Shown: positions 8,150-14,633 of the stretch, piece after piece
Numbering within the stretch: position 1 is the stretch's first letter
Layout of the letters: every line of letters starts with the position of its first letter
Assembly: GCA_964628055.1 (NCBI GenBank)
Contig: CAZVNL010000027.1
Location: 1-33,452 of the forward strand
Source: CAZBEL01 sp964628055
GTDB taxonomy: Bacteria > Fidelibacterota > Marinisomatia > Marinisomatales > TCS56
Direction: 5' to 3'
Length of the DNA stretch: 33,452 bases
Notes under the pieces: model-generated
What the model was told of the DNA's origin: nothing
Databases searched by the model: none
What the model saw: the letters and a program-made list of their open reading frames with translations, nothing else
Made by a program: the position numbers and the translations under genes

Positions 8150-10168
8150 ATGGAAAAATATGCTATGATCAATCGCTGGTTTCGAATAGGATTAGTCTTT
8201 ATTGTGATCTGCGGAACAATTCTCTGGGCGCAGACCTATGTCGGACCCGAACGGTGTTTGCAATGCCATAACAACGTAGGCCTGGGGGATATGACGGGTT
8301 GGCGTTCATCCTTACACGCCAATGGCTTCACCGTCCCCACGGGAGCGCATTCGCTCGAGGATTTGTACGGAGTCGTCGCTGACGCCGACCAGAATGGTAT
8401 CGATGACTTCAAGGATGGCCTGGATCTATCCACCGTCGATGCCTTTTCTGCCTATGGCCCCAATGCACCAGTACTGGGTTACGATAACACAACGGACACG
8501 TACACGGTCACTATCGGTTCTCTCACTATGCCGGTGATGCTTACCTACGGTGGGAGTGGTCTTTACAAACAGCGTTACGTCCTTAAAATTCCCGTATCGG
8601 GTGGTGGTTATGCTGCCAGCCATTACGTTTCCCCAATTCAGTACAACGAAAAAACGCACGAATATACAACCTATCATCCCGAAGCTTGGTATGTGGATCC
8701 GGCCAACGGGGACTACACTCCAGTCTTTGACACCTCTACCACCGCGGCGGATGTTGCAACGACGACCAACATTCAAAAGCGCTCCTTTGAGAAGAACTGC
8801 GTGGGGTGTCACTTTACGTACGTTACCCTGAGTCAGAGCAGTGATGGGGAATGGATTGCCGACGCACCGGATGCAGGAACGGATGATACGGGGAACAATG
8901 TTTACGACATTGACGGAGATGGCACTAACGATCTGGTAAATACCACTTGCGAACGCTGCCATGGACCGGGATCAGACCACGCCAATGCTCCCAGTAGCAG
9001 CAATATTATCAATCCTGACAGCCTTACCACGCAACAAGCCAACGATCTGTGTGGCTTTTGTCATTCACGAGGAGCCAGTGTTCCCAACGAAACTTTCCAC
9101 TATCCCTATGACGATGCCAACATGCAGGACTGGGAAGTGGGAGACGCTTGGGGTGACTACTATATCAACGAAGGGGGATACTACCCTGATGGTACCCACG
9201 AAGGTGAAAAAAGAAGCTCGAAGAAGCACCATCAACAGTATTTCGATTTCTACGAGAGTTCTAAACCGACCTTCGTCTACCATGAAGTGCGCTGCTCCGA
9301 ATGCCATGACGTACATAACACCGTCAAACATCACATCCGGGAAACCATTACGGAAGAAGATAGTCTCGGCAACGATTTAGATATTGCTACTGAAAATGAT
9401 GATAATACCCTCTGCCTTGCCTGTCACGCTACACACGGCGATTTTGCGGAACTAACAAAAGAGATGATCGCCGACCCGGTAGCCAATGCTACCGCCATCG
9501 CCACGGTGGTGAGTGCCCACACGCATCACGACTATGATCCGGCCGGAACCGGTGAAAGTCGTTGCTCCAAGTGCCACATGCCTAAGACGATTAAATCGGC
9601 TATCCACTATGACATTCACTCGCATACTTTTGAGCCGATGTCACCCCAGAAAACACTGGAATACGGCATGCCCAACGCCTGCGCCGCCAGTTGTCATCGG
9701 GGCTTCGAAAACGGGACCACTCCCGTCTTCGGTAGCGGAGCCGACGCCTCCATCTCTGACTGGACGGAAGCCGCCGATGTAGCTCTGGCAGACACCCTGG
9801 AACACTATTTTGGACCCGGGGGAATCTGGTGGGATGTTGACCAAATTCTCGCTGTGGTCGAACCGGTTGACGGAGTCATTCCAACGGACTATGCCCTAAT
9901 GCAAAATTACCCCAATCCCTTTAACCCCACTACAACGATCCCGTTGGACGTGATGGTGAAAGGGAGAGTGAAGGTCGTTTTGTATAACCTGCTCGGTCAG
10001 GAGATGGCTGTTCTGCTGGATCGTGACCTGACTCCCGGCCAATACCGGATCACTCTAAACGCCTCAACGCTTTCATCGGGTATTTACTTCTACCGGATGA
10101 CAGCGAAATCATACCAAAGCGAATCTCCTCCTTTCGTAGCTGAGAAGAAAATGGTTGTGCTTAAATAA
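8150..10168 (+). CDS. T9SS-sorted eight-haem cytochrome c
   Basis: 672-residue exported cytochrome. The ATG at 8150 lies five bases after AGGAGGT. The signal sequence runs to about WAQ (residue 28). There are seven CXXCH sites (CLQCH at 36-40, then CVGCH, CERCH, CGFCH, CSECH, CLACH, CSKCH) and one unusual CX3CH site, CAASCH at 511-516. Stretches such as YVGPERCLQCH and CERCHGPGSDH resemble the cytochrome c554/c-prime-like multihaem domain. The C-terminal region (about 581-672) is a T9SS sorting domain with MQNYPNPFNP and final KKMVVLK. It should end up on the cell surface or be secreted. It shares its promoter architecture with the preceding cytochrome gene and ends at a strong terminator, so the two genes look co-regulated but separately transcribed. 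Substrate or redox partner unknown. Confidence 0.93.
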   Translation: MEKYAMINRWFRIGLVFIVICGTILWAQTYVGPERCLQCHNNVGLGDMTGWRSSLHANGFTVPTGAHSLEDLYGVVADADQNGIDDFKDGLDLSTVDAFSAYGPNAPVLGYDNTTDTYTVTIGSLTMPVMLTYGGSGLYKQRYVLKIPVSGGGYAASHYVSPIQYNEKTHEYTTYHPEAWYVDPANGDYTPVFDTSTTAADVATTTNIQKRSFEKNCVGCHFTYVTLSQSSDGEWIADAPDAGTDDTGNNVYDIDGDGTNDLVNTTCERCHGPGSDHANAPSSSNIINPDSLTTQQANDLCGFCHSRGASVPNETFHYPYDDANMQDWEVGDAWGDYYINEGGYYPDGTHEGEKRSSKKHHQQYFDFYESSKPTFVYHEVRCSECHDVHNTVKHHIRETITEEDSLGNDLDIATENDDNTLCLACHATHGDFAELTKEMIADPVANATAIATVVSAHTHHDYDPAGTGESRCSKCHMPKTIKSAIHYDIHSHTFEPMSPQKTLEYGMPNACAASCHRGFENGTTPVFGSGADASISDWTEAADVALADTLEHYFGPGGIWWDVDQILAVVEPVDGVIPTDYALMQNYPNPFNPTTTIPLDVMVKGRVKVVLYNLLGQEMAVLLDRDLTPGQYRITLNASTLSSGIYFYRMTAKSYQSESPPFVAEKKMVVLK

Positions 10169-10194
10169 AGGACATCCCAAAACGGTCCAAAATA

Positions 10195-10225
10195 GAAGGG
10201 GGGGCTTATAGTCCCCCCCTTTCTT
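10195..10225 (+). terminator. Rho-independent terminator after cytochrome gene 2
   Basis: AAGGGGGGG (10196-10204) pairs with CCCCCCCTT (10213-10221), with a further G-T pair at the base, around an eight-base loop. A T-rich tail follows. It separates the T9SS cytochrome gene from the porin-cytochrome operon. Confidence 0.85.
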
Positions 10226-10274
10226 ATTAACGAAAAAGCATGTACATTTGGCAACAGCGGTTACACGTGTAATT

Positions 10275-11480
10275 GTGAAAATCTTTTTGACTAACACTCT
10301 ACACCGGAAATACTTCTTTTCCTTTGTGGGTCGGCTGGCTATCCTCCTGGCTTTTTTTACCCTTCCAGTCTGGGGGGCGCCGCCAGGAACCTTAACTCTT
10401 TCCAACGCCCTTACCTATCCGCGCTATACCCTCCAGAAGAATGAGGATTTCACCTGGAGAACCCAGGTCTTTTACACCCGCCAACAAACTCGCCTGGGGG
10501 ATTGGTACCTGCGAATCGGCATCCTGACACCGTCGGGAAGAAATGGGCAACCCTTCCGCGCCTACGCCAGTTACTTCACAACTCATTTAGGGGAAAAAAC
10601 AACTCTGAAAATGGGCCGTTTCACTGAATGGAAGCCCCTCTATCTGGTGCGCGTGGACGGTTTACAACTAACCAGGAATGTAACTCCAAACAGTAAGCTG
10701 GTTTACCTGGGAGGCGCAACACCCCAAAATACACCCACCAATAACACCTCGGAAAAAGGCGTCACTCACTACCTGGGGTGGCAATACCAGCGGCCCCGGC
10801 AACAGTTCACCCTCGCGGCCTGGACGACAGAACAAGGGCAACAGCAAAGCAATCTTTTGGGCCTTTCCTTCCGACGACCCCTCAGGGAAACAGGCTACAA
10901 ACGTGGATTCGTCACCTGGAACTTAACGCACAACCGGCTCCAACGGTTGGAACTCCTCCGGCGCCGGGAATTTTCACCACACCTGACCATGGATCTGCAA
11001 CTATGCTACCGCTCATTCCTCTATTCAAACCCCTTCCCCTGGTCCAGCGAATCGCTCCCCACTCACCCCGTTCTCTCTACCAGATTTTCCTGGCAAGTTC
11101 GCCCAGGGTTGAATTGGTCCCACACCCTCAGCAGCCGTCTGGGAGAAACGGATACCGATTTCCGTTACACCAGCACGCTTCAATGGCCCATGGTGGCCTT
11201 GAACTTCATTACCGAACGCCACAGGGTTACCCAGTCCCTGGGTGGGATGCTTAGCGCGTCGCACACGTTCACCCGGCGCCTCACGGCCGGTGGGAGCCTC
11301 TTCTACCGGGAATATACCTACAATCGGGAACAATCTAATTTCACTTCCGCTGGCAGCCTGGGATGGGTTGCCTTCCAGCCCGCGGCCGGCTTCCAGATTC
11401 GTTTCAACACCCAATTTTTTACCAATCGACTATTCAACCAAGATGGTCGCATGGGATTAACGGTCGATTATGTCTTTTAA
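10275..11480 (+). CDS. Outer-membrane beta-barrel, putative conduit porin
   Basis: About 401 residues. I favour the GTG at 10275, which begins MKIFLTNTLHRKYFF and gives a good signal peptide ending near LPVWGA; a TTG at 10248 is possible. Neither has a clear ribosome site. The mature part is made of alternating polar/hydrophobic strands rich in aromatic residues and Arg/Thr (for example FRAYASYFTTHLGEKTTLKM), and ends RMGLTVDYVF with a terminal phenylalanine, as in outer-membrane barrels. It has no haem motif. I do not recognise a named family. It overlaps the start of the 12-haem cytochrome gene by 11 bp, so the products are probably made together. By position it is the candidate barrel of a porin-cytochrome complex like MtrB or OmbB, though at about 400 residues it is much shorter than those. 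Confidence 0.8.
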   Translation: MKIFLTNTLHRKYFFSFVGRLAILLAFFTLPVWGAPPGTLTLSNALTYPRYTLQKNEDFTWRTQVFYTRQQTRLGDWYLRIGILTPSGRNGQPFRAYASYFTTHLGEKTTLKMGRFTEWKPLYLVRVDGLQLTRNVTPNSKLVYLGGATPQNTPTNNTSEKGVTHYLGWQYQRPRQQFTLAAWTTEQGQQQSNLLGLSFRRPLRETGYKRGFVTWNLTHNRLQRLELLRRREFSPHLTMDLQLCYRSFLYSNPFPWSSESLPTHPVLSTRFSWQVRPGLNWSHTLSSRLGETDTDFRYTSTLQWPMVALNFITERHRVTQSLGGMLSASHTFTRRLTAGGSLFYREYTYNREQSNFTSAGSLGWVAFQPAAGFQIRFNTQFFTNRLFNQDGRMGLTVDYVF

Positions 11481-12366
11481 ACGCCTATTAGCAACCCTGT
11501 TTTTAGTTCTCGCCATTCCCCTTTGGGGCCAAGCCAACCCCACTGATACGCTCCGCTTCTCCCACCAAAAGCACGTGGACGAATTAGAACTGGAATGTGA
11601 GCTCTGCCATACATCCGTACTCGACAGCAGACAGGTGTCAGACACGAACCTACCCCTCATGGAAGTCTGCCAGGAATGCCACGATGGGGATACCGCCCCT
11701 GACGAATGTTCCACCTGCCACTCTAACGAGGAAGAGCCTACGACCTACCTTTGGGATAATTTTCCCCAACTCAATTTCTCCCACCAGTTTCACCTGGAAC
11801 AAAACTTCCCCTGTCTTACCTGTCATCAGGACATCCCGGAAGTCACACAAAATCGCCTCCGGGCCTCCATCGAGATGTCCCTCTGCATGGACTGCCATTC
11901 CACCCCTCAATCACCAAAAGATTGCGGGACTTGCCACCAGTCCCTAAAAGGTAAAATACCTCCTTCCCACATGACGAACTGGCTTCGCCGCCACGGTCTA
12001 GAAGCCGAATTATCTTCCAACGAGGGATGTAACCTTTGCCACCAGGAAGAGCAGTGCGAAGCGTGTCATTTAACTCGCCAAATAGAACGACGCATCCACC
12101 GGGTTGATTTTGACTACACCCACGGGCAGGATTATCAGTCCTTCAACCAGGATTGCATTACCTGCCACGAAATGCCCTCCTTTTGCAGCAGTTGTCATGC
12201 GAATTTGTCCATTATGCCCTTTTCACACAATAAGGCTTTGTGGACCTCCACTCTCCTACCAGGCGGTGGCAACCACAGCGAAGAAGCTCGCACTAATCCC
12301 GAATATTGCCTGCTATGCCACAGCGACCCAGCCTCCGACACAACCTGTCTGCGGTGTCACCAATGA
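11470..12366 (+). CDS. Twelve-haem periplasmic cytochrome c
   Basis: 298 residues with a signal peptide (MSFKRLLATLFLVLAIPLWG) and twelve CXXCH haem sites between residues 43 and 297, roughly one per 22 residues: CELCH, CQECH, CSTCH, CLTCH, CMDCH, CGTCH, CNLCH, CEACH, CITCH, CSSCH, CLLCH, CLRCH. Extra histidines in FSHQKH, FSHQFH and PFSHNK are likely distal haem ligands, as in cytochrome c3/c7-like folds. It has no T9SS domain, so it should stay in the periplasm or sit inside the barrel encoded just before it. It starts within the end of the barrel gene and its stop overlaps the next start (ATGA), which indicates translational coupling. The likely role is the MtrA/OmaB-like electron wire of an outer-membrane conduit (inference from order and haem density). 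Confidence 0.92.
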   Translation: MSFKRLLATLFLVLAIPLWGQANPTDTLRFSHQKHVDELELECELCHTSVLDSRQVSDTNLPLMEVCQECHDGDTAPDECSTCHSNEEEPTTYLWDNFPQLNFSHQFHLEQNFPCLTCHQDIPEVTQNRLRASIEMSLCMDCHSTPQSPKDCGTCHQSLKGKIPPSHMTNWLRRHGLEAELSSNEGCNLCHQEEQCEACHLTRQIERRIHRVDFDYTHGQDYQSFNQDCITCHEMPSFCSSCHANLSIMPFSHNKALWTSTLLPGGGNHSEEARTNPEYCLLCHSDPASDTTCLRCHQ

Positions 12367-13388
12367 ACCTTCTAATCATGAAACCACACCAGAAAAAGAG
12401 ACGTCTAAAACTTCAACCCTTCCCCACTCAGCTCAAGGGCCATTTGTCCATAGGGAGTTTATTCATCCTGGCACTTTTCATAACCAGGTGTACCGATCTC
12501 AACGAAGATTTTCGTCAGCATCCTGACGGCTGGTTGAATAGCACAAGCGTCAATTTTCACGGGAAGAAAGTAGTTTACTCGGGTATTGTTAGTTGCACAA
12601 CTTGCCACGGGGATAACTACAGGGGAGGCACCAGCGGCGTCTCTTGCTACCAATGTCACGATGGCCCCAGTGGTCACCCGGAAGGGATGGCCAGCCCAAG
12701 TTCAAAAAATTTCCACGGTTTCATCTTTTGGGATAATGAGTGGGACCTCTCCCGGTGTAAAACCTGTCACGGAAACGATCTCCGGGGCGGGGTCAGCGGT
12801 ACTTCCTGCTACCAATGTCACAATTTCCAAACCTGCAATACCTGCCACGGGTACAAATCCGAGGCTGTTTTCGAAGATTTACGTAGTGAAAGTGACTCAA
12901 ACACGCTCACCGTGGGAGCCCACACCAGCCACCTCCAGGCCAGCCACTCTTTGAGAGATCCATTAGATTGTAACGACTGCCATGTAGTCCCCGATTCTTT
13001 GTTTAGCGCCAGTCACATGGACGGCGATGGCCAGGCCGAAGTCACCTTTGGTTGGCTGGCCACCGATAGTGGAAAGGTCACCCCTCAATGGGATCGCTCC
13101 CAGGCAACCTGCACCCAGACCTGGTGCCACGGCAACTTTTCTTTCGCCAAGGCCAACAGCAGCAATGATTGGGCTTATGCGGAAGATACCATTCGCGGCA
13201 ACAATAAGACCGTCGTGTGGACCGCCACGGACAAGGCAACTTGCGGAACCTGCCACACTTTACCTCCCACAGGACACAACCAAGGTTTTACCTCCTGTAG
13301 TTCCTGCCACGACACGGTAGTTGCCAGTGGCGACAGCACTATCGTAGGGCTGGATAAACACATTAACGGGGGAAAAAATTATCCCTGA
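12363..13388 (+). CDS. Nine-haem cytochrome with CX4CH site, putative outer-surface
   Basis: 341 residues from the ATG at 12363, which overlaps the previous stop as ATGA. A long basic N-terminus (KKRRLK) leads to a hydrophobic segment (29-40) and C43 in FITRC; this could be a lipobox, but the Arg just before the Cys is atypical, so lipidation is uncertain. There are eight CXXCH sites plus one CX4CH (CTQTWCH, 250-256) followed by CGTCHTLPPTGH and CSSCH. This CX4CH...CXXCH arrangement matches the Geobacter C4xCH/C2xCH repeat family found in outer-membrane cytochromes. Residues 64-99 and 116-153 are an internal duplication. As the third gene of the coupled barrel/12-haem trio, it is the candidate outer-face cytochrome. 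Confidence 0.9.
   Translation: MNLLIMKPHQKKRRLKLQPFPTQLKGHLSIGSLFILALFITRCTDLNEDFRQHPDGWLNSTSVNFHGKKVVYSGIVSCTTCHGDNYRGGTSGVSCYQCHDGPSGHPEGMASPSSKNFHGFIFWDNEWDLSRCKTCHGNDLRGGVSGTSCYQCHNFQTCNTCHGYKSEAVFEDLRSESDSNTLTVGAHTSHLQASHSLRDPLDCNDCHVVPDSLFSASHMDGDGQAEVTFGWLATDSGKVTPQWDRSQATCTQTWCHGNFSFAKANSSNDWAYAEDTIRGNNKTVVWTATDKATCGTCHTLPPTGHNQGFTSCSSCHDTVVASGDSTIVGLDKHINGGKNYP
12552..12821 (+). repeat. Internal tandem duplication of a two-haem module
   Basis: Two protein-level repeats in the nine-haem gene, 12552-12659 and 12708-12821. Both read NFHG, then CXXCHG, then RGG(T/V)SG(V/T)SCYQCH. The DNA copies have diverged clearly while the haem and glycine pattern is kept, so the duplication is old. 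Confidence 0.75.
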
Positions 13389-13445
13389 TATTCAGTTAGC
13401 CCGGAGAAACTCGGCGACAATTACGTTATAACTCAGGGATCAGCT

Positions 13446-14609
13446 TCATCCTACAACTGGCCCCAACAGCTGGAGACTCCCTTCCGTAGCATCTATTTCC
13501 ACTGGTAAACCTACCGGTATGGTGAACTTATTCTTGATATGCCCAAAGGAAGCCCCGGACCAGGCGGGTACTCCTAAGGGGCGAATATAATGCTCTAACA
13601 CTTCTTGAAGTGAAAACTGGTGTTCCTCATCAGCCGGTTTACAGCCTTTGCATTGCCCTACAACGATTCCGGCCACTCGGTCTAACAGCCCTGCTAACTT
13701 CAATTCCCTCAGCATGCGGTCGATGCGATATATCTCCTCCTCCACCTCTTCGAAAAAGAAAATGGCTTTCCCCCACGACGGCACATACTCCGAGCCCACG
13801 ATTCCGGCCAGCACCGATAGGTTCCCCCCCCATCAACTGGCCCCGACTACGGCCGGGAGTGATGGCATTCACCGGCTCNNNNNNNNNNNNNNNNNNNNNN
13901 NNNNNNNNNNNNNNNNNNNNNNNNNNNNNNNNNNNNNNNNNNNNNNNNNNNNNNNNNNNNNNNNNNNNNNNNNNNNNNCCCCCCCCATCAACTGGCCCCG
14001 ACTACGGCCGGGAGTGATGGCATTCACCGGCTCCCCGGATAAATTCCGCAGCGTCACCGCCTTCCCGTTCATCAGAATTTCCTGAACGTATTTTACCGAG
14101 TACTCATTCCAGGTGGAAATGCCCACGGGACCGTAGAAGATCACCAAACCCGTGCGGGACGTAAAGGCTAACAGCAAGGTAGTAACATCACTGTAGCCCA
14201 TAAAATTTTGGATTTTCCCGAATCAGGGAATAATCCAAAAGGGGTAATAAGCGACTGGCGCCGCTTCCTCCCCGGGTACATAGGATCATCTTGATAGCGG
14301 GTTAATGAACATGGCATGAAGATCCGCAACGCGATCTTCGTCCCGCCCGGCAAAGTAACCCCACTGATTAAAAACGTGTTTCCCCAAGCGAACATGTAAC
14401 CCTAAGCTGGTCAAAGTATCCTTGACGTCCTGCAATTCACCGGGATCAGCAATAATTCCGCCAGGACTCACCAGCCCAACCCTATCTCCAGGTCGCAAGC
14501 GAGGCGGTTTTAGCAGCGGGATTTCATCGCCGGTGGCATAGCTCCCCATCCAGAGGGGAAGTCCAGCAACAATCATACTACCTTGTTTAAGAAAATCCCT
14601 ACGCTTCAC
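13446..14609 (-). pseudogene. LD-carboxypeptidase (S66 family), frameshifted
   Basis: Read from GTG at 14609. A Tat-like N-terminus (MKRRDFLKQG) leads to PRLRPGDRVGLVSPGG, typical of muramoyltetrapeptide carboxypeptidases (LdcA), which trim the terminal D-Ala of peptidoglycan stem peptides. The frame breaks three times: near 14290 (between NPLSR and MILCTRGG), near 14203 (at an AAAATTTT stretch before MGYSDVTTLL) and in a C8 run at 13824-13831. After the 55-bp duplicate around the N gap is collapsed, RGQLMGG joins NLSVLAGIVG once one base of the C8 run is removed. All expected catalytic parts remain: Ser in GYSD, Glu in FFFEEVEEEIYRID, His in FGHIKNKF. Two of the breaks are at homopolymers, so sequencing error is a real alternative to gene decay. 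It lies 24 bp after the molybdenum hydroxylase gene on the same strand. Confidence 0.75.
13824..14033. other. 100-N gap flanked by identical 55-bp copies
   Basis: N run at 13879-13978 with 13824-13878 and 13979-14033 identical (55 bp, each starting with eight C). Same overlap length as the other gap in this window, so probably an unmerged k-mer overlap. Collapsing it restores the LD-carboxypeptidase reading order apart from a one-base homopolymer shift. Confidence 0.9.
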
Positions 14610-14633
14610 TCTAAATGGCCTTGTAAAACAAAC

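Noticed and set aside
8426..8962. Long minus-strand reading frames inside the cytochrome and housekeeping genes (for example 8426-8962 and 30209-31162)
   Set aside because: They lie wholly inside strongly supported genes, have no domain or ribosome site, and reflect codon bias of the true frame.
10249..10263. Sigma-54 promoter before the barrel gene (TGGCA near 10249)
   Set aside because: The -12 element does not match: TTAC lies where TTGC is needed and the phase is off by one. No paired dyads are found upstream.
5050..13388. CRISPR array or other regular repeat in the cytochrome region
   Set aside because: The repeated TGCCA(C/T)-like words are codons for CXXCH haem motifs, not evenly spaced DNA repeats.
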